Assembly: GCF_003966265.1 (NCBI RefSeq) | Contig: NZ_RXNV01000012.1 | Coordinates: 42,783-106,782 of the forward strand | Length of the DNA stretch: 64,000 nt | Direction of reading: 5' to 3' | DNA from: Shewanella atlantica | Lineage (GTDB): Bacteria > Pseudomonadota > Gammaproteobacteria > Enterobacterales > Shewanellaceae | In this document: positions 24,571 through 33,743 of the stretch, piece after piece | How the letters are laid out: every line of letters starts with the position of its first letter | How positions within the stretch are numbered: position 1 is the stretch's first letter | Notes under the pieces: generated by a model | The model's input: only the letters and a program-made list of their open reading frames with translations | The model's database searches: none | Told to the model about the DNA's origin: nothing | Program-made: the position numbers and the translations under genes

Positions 24571-25965
24571 CTATTGGGGTAACCACACCCTTACACACAG
24601 ACCTACATTATCGCGGTTATGCATGCTAATTCTGCCATCGTGGGCCTCGATGATCTCTCGGCAAAGGGGTAAGCCCAAGCCTGTGCCGGACTGCTTGGTC
24701 GAGTAGAAAGGTAACAGGGCCTGCTTGAGCACATCAGGTGACATTCCCGCTCCTTCATCATTGATCTCTATGCTGATCCCGGAGGTGCCATCGACCAAGG
24801 TAGATTCTTCAATGCTGAGAGTCACGCCATCTGCAGCAGACCCCGATTCGTGGGCATTCTTAAGCAAGTTAAGCAGTACTTGCTCCATCTGGATAAGATC
24901 GAGACTCCCCTGAGATCCGGGAAGTTCTCCCTCCAGTTTAAATGAGTAATGCTGACCGAGCTGCTCCGTGAGTTTATGCCAATCTACGACAGACTTTTTG
25001 GGCAAAGGCAACTTGGCGAAACGTGCATAGTTGAAGATAAACTGGCTCAGATGATTAGTGCGATCCTCAATGGTATCGAAGATCATCTTAAGTTTAGGGT
25101 CATTCAGCTCACTGGTGATCATGCGCCCCGAGTTCACCATAGAGGCGATTGGCGCCACCGAGTTATTCAGCTCATGGCTGATGATGCGTATCACCTTCTT
25201 CCACACTGCCACTTCCTGCCTGTTGAGCTCATGAGTCATCTGCTTCAGCAGCAACAGATGATGATATTGACCATTAAGCAGGAACTGCCCCCTAGACAGG
25301 TGCCAGGTTTCATCTTCGCCATCATCACTGGCAGCAAGACTAAACAGCCCCCCCTTGGGGTTTTGTAATGCTCTGGAAAGTTCATCGCTAACAGATTCCA
25401 AAAGCGTTAGCAGGCTTAAGCCTTCGATACGGGAGCCCTGATTAAACAGGTGCCTTGCCGCATCATTGGCATAAATGATCCGCTGTGCATCATCGAGCAG
25501 CAGCATAACATTGGGTGAACTCTGGATAACTTTATCGAGCAGGAGTTCACGTTGGTAGATATATTGACGTTCCTGACGCAGGCTGGCGGCAGATTCATTG
25601 AAAAGGGTCGCCAATGCACTGAGTTGCTCATCGCCGCTCACGGGAATACTGATGCTGAAATCATTATCTTTAAAGTTGAGCAAGCCAACTTCCAATGCCA
25701 TCAGACTCGTCGCCAACTTACGGGTAACAAAGTAACTCATCGCCCAGGAAAGTGAGATGGTGGCCAATATAATGAGTGCCAACTCTCCCCACTGCCTACC
25801 TTGACCTTGAACCGGCTCAGTCAGTGATTCAGAGAGTGGCTCAGACAAGAGCAAAAAAGAGAGTAAAACACCGGACACGCTGGCAATCACGGTTCCTAAT
25901 ATCAATTTAGTGCGTAATGCCACTCTTACATTAAGAGACACATTAAAAGGTAAATTTATAGCCAT
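24571..25965 (-). CDS. Membrane-bound sensor histidine kinase (NtrY-like)
   Basis: 464 residues. Two N-terminal membrane helices (about 22-42 and 65-85) enclose only a short periplasmic loop; then a HAMP-like segment, a PAS domain (VIQSSPNVMLLLDDAQRIIYAND), the phosphorylated His in IRIISHELNNSVAPI, and the ATPase boxes LLKNAHESG, EINDEGAGMS and GTGLGLPLCREIIEAHDG. The HELNNSVAPI box is characteristic of kinases paired with sigma-54 activators. The gene follows the activator at 26076 on the same strand. The signal is probably membrane stress or a compound handled by the adjacent exporter (inference). Confidence 0.9.
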   Translation of the reverse strand: MAINLPFNVSLNVRVALRTKLILGTVIASVSGVLLSFLLLSEPLSESLTEPVQGQGRQWGELALIILATISLSWAMSYFVTRKLATSLMALEVGLLNFKDNDFSISIPVSGDEQLSALATLFNESAASLRQERQYIYQRELLLDKVIQSSPNVMLLLDDAQRIIYANDAARHLFNQGSRIEGLSLLTLLESVSDELSRALQNPKGGLFSLAASDDGEDETWHLSRGQFLLNGQYHHLLLLKQMTHELNRQEVAVWKKVIRIISHELNNSVAPIASMVNSGRMITSELNDPKLKMIFDTIEDRTNHLSQFIFNYARFAKLPLPKKSVVDWHKLTEQLGQHYSFKLEGELPGSQGSLDLIQMEQVLLNLLKNAHESGSAADGVTLSIEESTLVDGTSGISIEINDEGAGMSPDVLKQALLPFYSTKQSGTGLGLPLCREIIEAHDGRISMHNRDNVGLCVRVWLPQ

Positions 25966-26075
25966 AAGCGGCAGACCACTCCTTTACTTATCAATACCAA
26001 ACTTTTCCATGCGTCCATGCTCCTATCAACAGAGGGCTTGTCGGCGTATTCTTTAATAAATAAACGGATGAATCA

Positions 26076-27560
26076 TTACTTATCAATACCAAACTTTTCC
26101 ATACGACGATACAAGGCTTGCCTGCTGAGACCGAATGACTTGGCGACTCTGGCAATAACTCCGCGATGCTCGACTAAAGCCGCCTCGATGCTTGCCTTAT
26201 CCAGGGGCTCCTTGCCCACTGGTTCCGATTCTTTGCCAGAACCAGTTTCAGCAAATGTCTGAGATGAGTCAACGCTATGAGTCTCATCCTCAGTGAGTTT
26301 ATCGATATCCGCTGCTTGCTTATGCTCAGGCTGCTTATGCTCAGGCTGCTTATGCTCAGCCTGTCTTGGAGTAAGGCTGGCAGCCGAAGTCGCTATCAAG
26401 CCGAAATCTTCCACAGTTAACACATTATCCTGCGCCAGTATCACCGCACGCTTGCAGACATTTTCCAGCTCTCTGACATTACCCGGCCATTGATGCTCAA
26501 CGAGCACCTGCTGAGTCTGTTTATTGAGTGAGAAACCCGGGCCAATAAAGTGGTCGACCAGAGGAAGAATATCATCACAGCGAGCATTAAGTGGAGGCAG
26601 AGGCAGCTCGATCACATTGAGTCGATAAAACAGATCTTCACGAAAACGCCCCTCACGAATATCGACTGCCAGATCGGCGTTAGTGGCACTCAGCACCCGC
26701 ACATTCACCTTACGGGTCTGATGACTACCTAAGCGCTCAAACTCACCGGTTTGTAGCACCCGCAATAACTTAACCTGACCCGAGAGAGGTAGATTACCTA
26801 TCTCATCTAAAAACAGGGTGCCGCCATCCGCAGCTTCGAAACGACCGATACGGGTCTTGTTCGCCCCGGTAAAGGCTCCCGCTTCTGCACCAAACAGTTC
26901 CGCCTCTAATAGCTCCATCGGCAGAGCGCCAATGTTCACCTTGATAAAAGGTTTCCCCTTAAGAGGCGAGTTAGCATGAATGATATCGGCCAACTTATCT
27001 TTGCCAGCACCGTTAGGTCCGGTAATAAGCACCGACACATCGGAGCGCGCTATCTGCAGGGCTAAATCGACACAGCGCTGCATAGCGCCGCTGCCGAAGA
27101 CTATGCCACACAGATCGGCTCCCTTGATGGCAGACATACGCTCATTTTCGACGCGCTTGAGCTGAGTATTGGCTTTTGAAAGTGTATGCAGCGAGATAAG
27201 GTTATTGATACTGGTCAGTAACTTGGCATCCTCCCAAGGCTTCCCCATGTAATCTGCCGCCCCCTCTTTAACCAACTCTACCGCGATCTCTAACTGAGTC
27301 CATGCGGTAAGCAGTATGATGGGCAAGTCAGGCTGAATTCCCCTGATGGCGTAAAATAGCGCTTTGCCCTCTTCACCGGACGTGGTGTCTTGAGTGAAGT
27401 TCATATCCTGGATCACCAGAGAGATATCATGCAGGTGTATCAATTCCAGCGCAGTATCGGGTGATAAACAAGTAAGCGAATGATAACCGTGAAGTTCCAA
27501 CATCAAGGCCAATGCATTACACACGGCTTGGTTATCATCGACAATAAGAATCGTATCCAT
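26076..27560 (-). CDS. Sigma-54-dependent response regulator (NtrC type)
   Basis: 494 residues. Receiver domain (about 1-120) with phospho-acceptor Asp in LVIQDMNF; AAA+ domain with Walker-A-like TGPNGAGKDK, the sigma-54 contact loop GAFTGA, and DGGTLFLDEIGNLPLSGQVKLL; C-terminal Fis-type helix-turn-helix ALVEHRGVIARVAKSFGLSRQALYRRMEKFG. An EHKQP pentapeptide is repeated nearly three times in the linker (15-bp DNA repeat, about 26320-26365), likely a flexible, variable spacer. Its probable target is the sigma-54 promoter upstream of the HlyD gene at 32899. Confidence 0.92.
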   Translation of the reverse strand: MDTILIVDDNQAVCNALALMLELHGYHSLTCLSPDTALELIHLHDISLVIQDMNFTQDTTSGEEGKALFYAIRGIQPDLPIILLTAWTQLEIAVELVKEGAADYMGKPWEDAKLLTSINNLISLHTLSKANTQLKRVENERMSAIKGADLCGIVFGSGAMQRCVDLALQIARSDVSVLITGPNGAGKDKLADIIHANSPLKGKPFIKVNIGALPMELLEAELFGAEAGAFTGANKTRIGRFEAADGGTLFLDEIGNLPLSGQVKLLRVLQTGEFERLGSHQTRKVNVRVLSATNADLAVDIREGRFREDLFYRLNVIELPLPPLNARCDDILPLVDHFIGPGFSLNKQTQQVLVEHQWPGNVRELENVCKRAVILAQDNVLTVEDFGLIATSAASLTPRQAEHKQPEHKQPEHKQAADIDKLTEDETHSVDSSQTFAETGSGKESEPVGKEPLDKASIEAALVEHRGVIARVAKSFGLSRQALYRRMEKFGIDK

Positions 27561-27796
27561 ATCTTCTTTTATAATCTGTATACCCGTTTGATAGTGAGTT
27601 ATTGAGGGCTAGTAACCGAATGCTAGTCGTCACAAGAGCTCCTAATCTCGGGAGCTAAATAGTCAATAGTTGTCTGAAATTTGTTTTTTAATGTCGCTTA
27701 AAACTGAGACTAAAACTAACTGAAAGCGAATGAGAATTAAAGACTATTTCTCATTCGCTTAACATTTATATGCTTACACGCTTCGAGTCTATATCC

Positions 27797-29008
27797 CTAT
27801 ACGCTTCGCGTCGCGATTGCAGGCGATATTCTTGCCGCTTTTCGAGCCGGCAAAATAACCGCAATGGTAGTTAGCACAATGAGCCCTGCCACAGTCGATA
27901 GCGGATAGATGAGCTCTAGTTGAGGTAAGCTGTATAGGCTCATCAGTTGTTGCCCTAATTGCACAGCGACCAAAGCACCAATAACACCACCAACAATACA
28001 GATTATATAATTTTCCACCAGAAAGAAGCTGATAATGTCACGCTTCTTCGCGCCTAATGCACGGCGGGTACCTATCTGCTTAGTGCGGCGTTCGATGTTA
28101 AACATCACCATACCTGCCAGACCCAGTGAGGTAATAAGTAGCAGCAGTATCACCATCATAGACAGCACCGTTGCCATCAATTCATGGTTACGATAGGCGC
28201 TTTTCCTATGCTCACTGATCAATTTAAAACCACTGACTACACGCTCTCGATTATCTCTATGCAGTGCAGCCGGAATAGCTTCTTTTAGCTGTGCTAAGGT
28301 CCCCTCTTCCGCCCTGACTAAAAACTTAGTGAATGGAAACGCTAACTCAACATTAAGTATGACACTGTTCTCCAGACTAGAGTTATTTACCCAAGCCCCC
28401 TGCAGTGTCTCCACTACACCTATGATCTCAACAGGTTCTTGACCAAAATCGGCGGCATAGAAAACTTGACCAACAGCTGGCTCATCTCCCCAGGTCGCCT
28501 TAGCAAACGCCTGACTGACAATGCCTAAGTTCGCCTGATTCGGGCTGCCCTGAAGAATTTCCTCTTCGAAGAAATTACGCCCGGCAATAAGCTTTACACC
28601 TAAGGTTTTGAGCATCTGCTCATCACCATAATAGATGGCTGCGCCTTCGGTCTCCTTGGCCGTCTCCTCGCTCTCTCCTAAAGTGAACACTGACATCCAG
28701 CCACCACCACTTAAGGGAGTCATACTGGTACTCGTTGCACCGATAACACCAGGTAAGTTGCGCAGAGTAGTCATATCACGGCCATTTTGCGCACCGTAAT
28801 CTGTCTCAGGGTTGAAGTTATAGACTCTAAAATCGAACACTTCCGATTCGGCTAAGCCTGAATCCCGGCTCATTAAATCAATTCGCTCACTGATGATAAA
28901 GCTGGCATTCGCAACTATGGACACAGATAAAATTATCTGAATAAGCAGCAATATCGGGCCACTCTTATTGCGCATAAGCGTACTTAAAATGGGTTTAATC
29001 TGTAACAT
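27797..29008 (-). CDS. ABC transporter permease, MacB/FtsX type (second permease)
   Basis: 403 residues. One N-terminal helix, a large MacB-type periplasmic domain (GVIGATSTSMTPLSGGGW, LGVKLIAGRNFFEEE, EIIGVVETLQG) and three C-terminal helices with the FtsX signature RRTKQIGTRRALGAKKRDII. It pairs with the upstream permease (gap 18 bases) to form a heterodimeric mechanotransmission-type transporter driven by the ATPase at 30340. Probably moves a lipid, peptide or drug out of the inner membrane; the substrate is unknown. Confidence 0.87.
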   Translation of the reverse strand: MLQIKPILSTLMRNKSGPILLLIQIILSVSIVANASFIISERIDLMSRDSGLAESEVFDFRVYNFNPETDYGAQNGRDMTTLRNLPGVIGATSTSMTPLSGGGWMSVFTLGESEETAKETEGAAIYYGDEQMLKTLGVKLIAGRNFFEEEILQGSPNQANLGIVSQAFAKATWGDEPAVGQVFYAADFGQEPVEIIGVVETLQGAWVNNSSLENSVILNVELAFPFTKFLVRAEEGTLAQLKEAIPAALHRDNRERVVSGFKLISEHRKSAYRNHELMATVLSMMVILLLLITSLGLAGMVMFNIERRTKQIGTRRALGAKKRDIISFFLVENYIICIVGGVIGALVAVQLGQQLMSLYSLPQLELIYPLSTVAGLIVLTTIAVILPARKAARISPAIATRSV

Positions 29009-29026
29009 GCTAAGCTCTCCCTTTCT

Positions 29027-30328
29027 TTATTGGCTTTTCAGATGAACGCTTGGATTAGTCGAACAGATGCGCCAGGCGGGATATATACCGGCAAGCAGTG
29101 CTGCAATAATTGCGATGCTAGGCGCTAACACCCACATGCTGTAACCCAGTTGAGTCAGTGCATCTTCCAGCTCAAAGTGAGCCGATAGCAGAGATAGCGA
29201 GCCCCAGGCCCAAAGGAGGCCCAGTACCCCGCCACAGAAGCCAATTAGTCCGACCTCAACCATATGCTGAGAAAAAATCTGAGTTTGACTTGCGCCGATA
29301 GCGCGGCGAACGCCAATCTCTGGGGCACGTTTGAGAAACTTAGCCAGCAACAGCCCCAACATATTAACCAGGCACACGATAAGAAATAGAGCGCTCAAGC
29401 CAACAAGGATCTTGTTGTCTTCCGGAACCACCTTATTCACTTTCAGCCATTGTGCGACATCGGCTATCTCAGCTTTTGCATCCGGCATCTCGAAGCGACC
29501 GAGCAGCTTTTGCTGTTCAATATAGTTGGCAAGCCACTCTTCATAAGCGCGAATTTGCTCAGGATTATCCAACTCTACCCAATATTGATTCCAGTGTGCT
29601 TCTGACGCCAGCCGCTGGGCATAAGTATCCATGGGTTCATTACGCCAACTCTGATTGTTACCCCAGCTTTGATACTCCTCGGTGGGCGCTAATGAATATG
29701 GAACAAAGATCTTCTCGGCATCGTTAAAGGCGCCATTGTTCACATCGTAATATTTAGGGCTTGGATTCCAGGTCTTAGTCACGCCCACAATTTGATAAGG
29801 CTTACGGTTCAAATACAGTGTTTTACCGACACTATTTTCGCCTGCAAACACTTGTTTATTGAGCTCTTCACTGATCACTACCTGATAGGCAGGCTCACTG
29901 TCCACCTGCTTATCCCATGCACCGCCATAGAGGAATGGCACAGAGAATAGCCCAAAAAAATCTCTATCAGTGACGCGAGCATTTTCTAAAACAGGGGTAA
30001 ATTCCGGGTCATCTGTTTGCACCGCAAACCCTGTCATGAACATGGGGGTCTGGCGAACGGGCACCGGGCTTTTACGCAAGTTAAAACCATCTTGATAGGT
30101 GATCTGCTGATTAAGGCGTGACCAGGTATCAATCCCTTGACTCCATAACCGCACCTCAAATAACTTAGAAGAACGCTCACCCGCCGGGTTAATCGAAGCC
30201 ATCTGATAGATGTTCAAGGTCGTAATAGTAATACCGATACCGATAGAGATAGCGAGCACCATTAGTAGTGACAAAAATGGCGTCTTCTTTATGCTGCGCC
30301 AGGCGAGATCAAGATAATAAAAAAACAT
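29027..30328 (-). CDS. ABC transporter permease, MacB/FtsX type (first permease)
   Basis: 433 residues. Same layout as its partner: N-terminal helix (PFLSLLMVLAISIGIGITI), a long periplasmic domain (VTDRDFFGLFSVPFLYGGAW, NRKPYQIVGVTKTWNPSP) and three C-terminal helices with LKRAPEIGVRRAIGASQTQIF. The two permeases are only distantly alike. It starts 11 bases after the ATPase gene stop, so the three genes form one transcript. Confidence 0.87.
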   Translation of the reverse strand: MFFYYLDLAWRSIKKTPFLSLLMVLAISIGIGITITTLNIYQMASINPAGERSSKLFEVRLWSQGIDTWSRLNQQITYQDGFNLRKSPVPVRQTPMFMTGFAVQTDDPEFTPVLENARVTDRDFFGLFSVPFLYGGAWDKQVDSEPAYQVVISEELNKQVFAGENSVGKTLYLNRKPYQIVGVTKTWNPSPKYYDVNNGAFNDAEKIFVPYSLAPTEEYQSWGNNQSWRNEPMDTYAQRLASEAHWNQYWVELDNPEQIRAYEEWLANYIEQQKLLGRFEMPDAKAEIADVAQWLKVNKVVPEDNKILVGLSALFLIVCLVNMLGLLLAKFLKRAPEIGVRRAIGASQTQIFSQHMVEVGLIGFCGGVLGLLWAWGSLSLLSAHFELEDALTQLGYSMWVLAPSIAIIAALLAGIYPAWRICSTNPSVHLKSQ

Positions 30329-30339
30329 AGGTACTCTCC

Positions 30340-31101
30340 TTAGCTCGCCACTTTGTCTTGATTCGAAGGCTCTTGAGATCCTGTCACCAGATGTGGCTTC
30401 TCGATGGTGCGTTCTCCGCCCTGATACATGGTAAAATCACATACTTGGCCATCGACAATCTGAATATTGCGCTGAGCACGGCGAGCAAGCTCAGGGTCGT
30501 GAGTCACCATGATAATGGTGGTACCCGCCTTGTTAATCTCCTCTAACAGCTCCATCACCTGACGCGCCATCATGCTATCGAGATTACCCGTTGGCTCATC
30601 GGCAAGCAGGAATCTAGGCTCTCCGGCTAAGGCACGGGCAATAGCTACACGCTGCTGCTGACCACCTGAAAGCTGAGATGGCAGGTGCTTCATACGGGCA
30701 GCAAGACCGACTTGCTCAAGTGCATGCTGTACGCGACGCTTACGCTCTTTGGCATTGAAACCGCGATATCGCAGCGGCACTTCCACATTTTCCGCCAGGT
30801 TCAGATCCGGGATCAGGTTGAAGCCCTGGAAGATAAAGCCAATCTTTTCATTACGAATCGCAGCACTCTTGTTATCGCTCAGATTTGAAATATTCACCCC
30901 ATCGAGAAAGTAATCCCCCTGAGTAAAGCCTTCGAGCAAACCTGCAATATTGAGGAAGGTCGTTTTACCCGAACCGGATGGGCCGGTAACCGCCACAAAC
31001 TCGCCTTCATTTACCTCCAGATTAAATTCACGCAGCGCATGAGTTTCCACCAGATCGGTTTTAAATACTTTGCTGATATTCTTCATCGATAACATGTTCA
31101 A
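30340..31101 (-). CDS. ABC transporter ATPase, MacB/LolD type
   Basis: 253 residues. Walker A GPSGSGKTT, Q-loop FIFQGFNLIPDLNLAENVEVPL, signature LSGGQQQR, Walker B FLLADEPTGNLD, H-loop MVTHD. The FNLIPDLTVxENV pattern and size place it with LolD/MacB/FtsE ATPases. It would energise the two permeases that follow. About 30 extra C-terminal residues (GGERTIEKPHLVTGSQEPS) are non-conserved. Confidence 0.9.
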   Translation of the reverse strand: MNMLSMKNISKVFKTDLVETHALREFNLEVNEGEFVAVTGPSGSGKTTFLNIAGLLEGFTQGDYFLDGVNISNLSDNKSAAIRNEKIGFIFQGFNLIPDLNLAENVEVPLRYRGFNAKERKRRVQHALEQVGLAARMKHLPSQLSGGQQQRVAIARALAGEPRFLLADEPTGNLDSMMARQVMELLEEINKAGTTIIMVTHDPELARRAQRNIQIVDGQVCDFTMYQGGERTIEKPHLVTGSQEPSNQDKVAS

Positions 31102-31179
31102 TATTCCCTATTTTTTATCGTTTAATTCTTTGATGTTCATTGTTTGCGACTGTAGGGGCTGATGTTGCGGCAATGGCCC

Positions 31180-31244
31180 TTCCCGGCTAAAGCCGGTCCT
31201 ACATGTATCTGTTTCTTCCTTCCCGGCTAAAGCCGGTCCTACAA
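31180..31244. repeat. Two REP-like hairpins inside the exporter operon
   Basis: Two near-identical copies of TTCCCGGCTAAAGCCGG plus TCCTACA, about 39 bases apart, in the gap between the small membrane protein gene and the ATPase gene. This variant has CCGG ends, like the copy at 919, unlike the usual GCGGC form. Such hairpins can set transcript stability and subunit ratios in an operon. Confidence 0.8.
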
Positions 31245-31562
31245 GACCAACGCCATCACTAGTTTCTGTACAAAATCCGGAGCATTAGTCGTTACATTAG
31301 TGCCGACATTCGAGACTTCAGATAGTGGCTCGGTGACCTCTAAAATATTCAGTCCAAACACGAACCAGTCACCAACATTCTGAGTCGAGACCTGAACCGC
31401 AACGAGCAGCAGCAAAAGTGCTGTAATCGTTATGACTCTCTCTATGCTGAAGGTTCCTTGCAGGCCGAAGGCTCTCTGTACGCTAAGGGCGCTTTGCTCG
31501 CCATAGTCTCTGTCTACACTAAGGGCTTCGTGCTCATTCATACTTTGATTTAATCTGTTCAT
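31239..31562 (-). CDS. Small single-helix membrane protein of unknown function
   Basis: About 107 residues from the ATG at 31562, preceded by AAGGAG at good spacing and overlapping the end of the HlyD-family gene by no more than a few bases. It has a polar N-terminus (NEHEALSVDRDYGEQSALSV), one hydrophobic helix (ITALLLLLVAVQVST) and a short tail whose end runs into the REP hairpin. I recognise no domain. Its place between adaptor and ATPase genes suggests an accessory part of the exporter. Confidence 0.6.
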   Translation of the reverse strand: MNRLNQSMNEHEALSVDRDYGEQSALSVQRAFGLQGTFSIERVITITALLLLLVAVQVSTQNVGDWFVFGLNILEVTEPLSEVSNVGTNVTTNAPDFVQKLVMALVL

Positions 31563-31572
31563 CTTGCTCTCC

Positions 31573-32838
31573 TTAGCGAACCAGCACTTGCTGTGCTTTG
31601 TTAAATGGTTGAATGCTTGAGATAACCCAGACATCACCAGCCTTACCGCCCTGTAGCACCTCGATATGGCTCATACTGCGGGCGCCGAGTTGAATTGAAG
31701 TTTGTTCAGCGATATCACCGTTTATGGCATACACCTCTCGGCCACCACCGGTTGAAACAAAAGCGCCACGCTTAACCATCAGGACATTAGGTCTGTTTTC
31801 CAGTAATACCCGCGCCGATAACCTTTGGTTTTGACGTAAATGAAGGCGTTCATCTTGCTCGAACCGCACTCGGGCGGTCACTTCACGGTTTCTTACTTCC
31901 GGTGAAATAGAGGAGAGTTGGCCCATCAATGTCAGAGAGCCGAAACTCAGTTCCACATCCATACCTAAGCCCAGTTCATCGGCGTAAGACTCGGGGACGG
32001 CCAGTTCTGCCTCGAAGGCGCTCAAATCCACTACGGTCAGAATGGGTTGGCTCTGAGCGACGCGGGCTTTTTGCTCCGTTAACCAGTTACCGATAATGCC
32101 GCCCACCGGAGCCTCGATACTCAAGGCAGCAACCTGGCGCTCAAGTTCTGTCACAACCAATGCCTGACGATTAACCTCAGCGGCTTTATTTTTAATTTCG
32201 AAGGTGAGTGTGTCTTTCATCAACTCGGCTTCCTGCTTTGCATGAGCCGAAAGCAGCTTGGCTTTATGGAGGTCGTCTTTGCCTTTCTCAAAATCTATCT
32301 TAGAGATGAGCTTGTTATGGATAAGCTCATCACCACGACGGCTCTCACGATCGGCGGCGGCAAGGTCGACCTTAGCCATATCGATAGTCTGCTGTGCCTT
32401 AAGCTGTTGACGGCGGGCATCGAGACGGGCACGCTCTAATGCGCTTTTCATCCCCTCTAACAGGGCTTCCTGCTGCTTCAGACTATTGGTGAGTTTGTGA
32501 CTCTCGATAGTCGCAACCACGTCACCCTTTTCGACGCGATCTCCGGGCTTTGCCATCAAGGTGACCGTACCTTGGTCGTTGCTATATAGGATGGGGGCAT
32601 TGGCGGCGACAATTTTACCCGTTGTGGCGATATCTCGTGTGAGTGTGCCCTTCTCCAGAGTGGCAAACCTAAGCTCGCTTCGGCTAATTGACTCACTGAC
32701 CTGACTGCCACCGACACTTGACCAAACGAGGCCTGATACCAATAACACGGCGACGCCTGCCATCAGGGGCAATTTCAACTTCTTTGTCAGGCTGGCCTGT
32801 ATTACTGTGTCCTGTCCGCTCGTATCCTGAATCATCAT
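31573..32838 (-). CDS. Periplasmic adaptor (membrane fusion) protein, HlyD/MacA-like
   Basis: 421 residues. N-terminal membrane anchor (LKLPLMAGVAVLLVSGLVW), first half of the barrel with ATTGKIVAANAPILYSNDQG, a lipoyl half-motif (VTLMAKPGDRVEKGDVVATIES), a long coiled-coil hairpin (about residues 115-225; KQQEALLEGMKSALERARL), the second lipoyl half (IEAPVGGIIGNW) and beta-barrel and membrane-proximal domains. It would link the inner-membrane exporter to an outer-membrane channel. First gene of the exporter operon, directly behind a sigma-54-type promoter. Confidence 0.88.
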   Translation of the reverse strand: MMIQDTSGQDTVIQASLTKKLKLPLMAGVAVLLVSGLVWSSVGGSQVSESISRSELRFATLEKGTLTRDIATTGKIVAANAPILYSNDQGTVTLMAKPGDRVEKGDVVATIESHKLTNSLKQQEALLEGMKSALERARLDARRQQLKAQQTIDMAKVDLAAADRESRRGDELIHNKLISKIDFEKGKDDLHKAKLLSAHAKQEAELMKDTLTFEIKNKAAEVNRQALVVTELERQVAALSIEAPVGGIIGNWLTEQKARVAQSQPILTVVDLSAFEAELAVPESYADELGLGMDVELSFGSLTLMGQLSSISPEVRNREVTARVRFEQDERLHLRQNQRLSARVLLENRPNVLMVKRGAFVSTGGGREVYAINGDIAEQTSIQLGARSMSHIEVLQGGKAGDVWVISSIQPFNKAQQVLVR

Positions 32839-32898
32839 CTATCCCTAACTGTCCGCTTGGTCACTATTGGTTAAATAGCGCTGAATTAACACTTACTT

Positions 32899-32915
32899 TA
32901 CAAGTAGCGTGCCAA
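32899..32915 (-). promoter_or_regulatory. Sigma-54 promoter of the exporter operon
   Basis: On the minus strand, TTGGCACG-CTAC-TTGTA matches the -24/-12 consensus (TGGCACG-N4-TTGCA/T) at all but one position with exact spacing. The start of transcription would be near 32888, about 50 bases before the HlyD-family gene. Confidence 0.75.
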
Positions 32916-32977
32916 AAACAATTAACATATACATAACAGCAGGTTAGGATTTTAAGGTGGAATTTAAACAGCAAAAA

Positions 32978-33046
32978 GTGTCCGCGGACACAGGGGGAAG
33001 TGTCCGGTTTTCAGGAGGAGATGTCCGATATAGGGAAAGTGTCCGG
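32978..33046. promoter_or_regulatory. Upstream activator sites for the sigma-54 regulator
   Basis: GTGTCCGCGGACAC (32978-32991) is a perfect 14-bp palindrome about 95 bases upstream of the predicted start. Three more half sites with the same core follow: GTGTCCGG (33000), ATGTCCGA (33021) and GTGTCCGG (33039). A palindromic site plus extra half sites is what NtrC-type hexamers use. The regulator at 26076 is the natural candidate. Confidence 0.65.
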
Positions 33047-33072
33047 TTTTTTAAGGCAAGAGTAGCGAGTTT

Positions 33073-33180
33073 CGAGATACGAGATACGAGATACGAGATA
33101 AGCTTGATATGACCCATGTAGGAGCGGCTTTAGCCGCGAAGCTTTTTAGGGTTCTAGGTTCCAGGCCCTAGTTCCTAGAG
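33073..33180. repeat. Heptad array plus REP-like hairpin
   Basis: Four CGAGATA heptads (33073-33100), then the REP-like hairpin in inverted orientation (TGTAGGA plus GCGGCTTTAGCCGC, 33118-33138), then a CTAGGTT/CCTAG inverted pair near 33152-33180 just past the stop of the sulfur transport gene at 33193. Confidence 0.75.
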
Positions 33181-33192
33181 CCCAGATAACTT

Positions 33193-33690
33193 TTAACCCG
33201 CCTTTACCATATCGGGTTGGGTAGACTTGATGAGTTTACCCAGGTAGAGACCGAACAGCATGGCCACGACAAACAGGCCAAGACTCATATCGAGAGTGGC
33301 AATATTGACGATAGCAGGGCCCGGGCAGATCCCCACGATTCCCCAACCTAGCCCAAACAGACCCGCCCCTAAAATCAGGTGAGTATCTAAAGTTTTCTTT
33401 TCAGGAAAATGGTACTGAGTGTCACAGACGGGCGCTCGACCGGCTCTGATATTAGGCTTAACCACAAGATAAAATAGTGACATATAAACGGCCAAAGCAC
33501 CTGTCATCACCACCATAAGCGACGGATCCCAGGTACCGTTTGAGATACGACTGACATCGAGAAACCCTATCACCTTGGCGGGGTCGGCAAGGCCCGATAC
33601 CAATAACCCGGTACCAAATAGCACGCCACACAATAGGGCTACGACTTTACTCTTTATAAAACTAGTTTTCTTTATGGAACTGGTTTTCAT
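33193..33690 (-). CDS. YeeE/YedE-type membrane protein (DUF6691-like), sulfur transport
   Basis: 165 residues, four membrane helices. LLCGVLFGTGLLVSGLADPAKVIGFLDV and ILGAGLFGLGWGIVGICPGPAIVNIA (conserved Cys) are typical of the second half of split YeeE/YedE (PmpB-like) proteins. With the adjacent PmpA-like half and a persulfide reductase it probably brings thiosulfate or another sulfane sulfur species into the cell. Third gene of the operon. Confidence 0.82.
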   Translation of the reverse strand: MKTSSIKKTSFIKSKVVALLCGVLFGTGLLVSGLADPAKVIGFLDVSRISNGTWDPSLMVVMTGALAVYMSLFYLVVKPNIRAGRAPVCDTQYHFPEKKTLDTHLILGAGLFGLGWGIVGICPGPAIVNIATLDMSLGLFVVAMLFGLYLGKLIKSTQPDMVKAG

Positions 33691-33743
33691 CTGGAACTAC
33701 TCACTATCTTTCTTGTTATGACTCAGCCAAACGAACAGCAACA

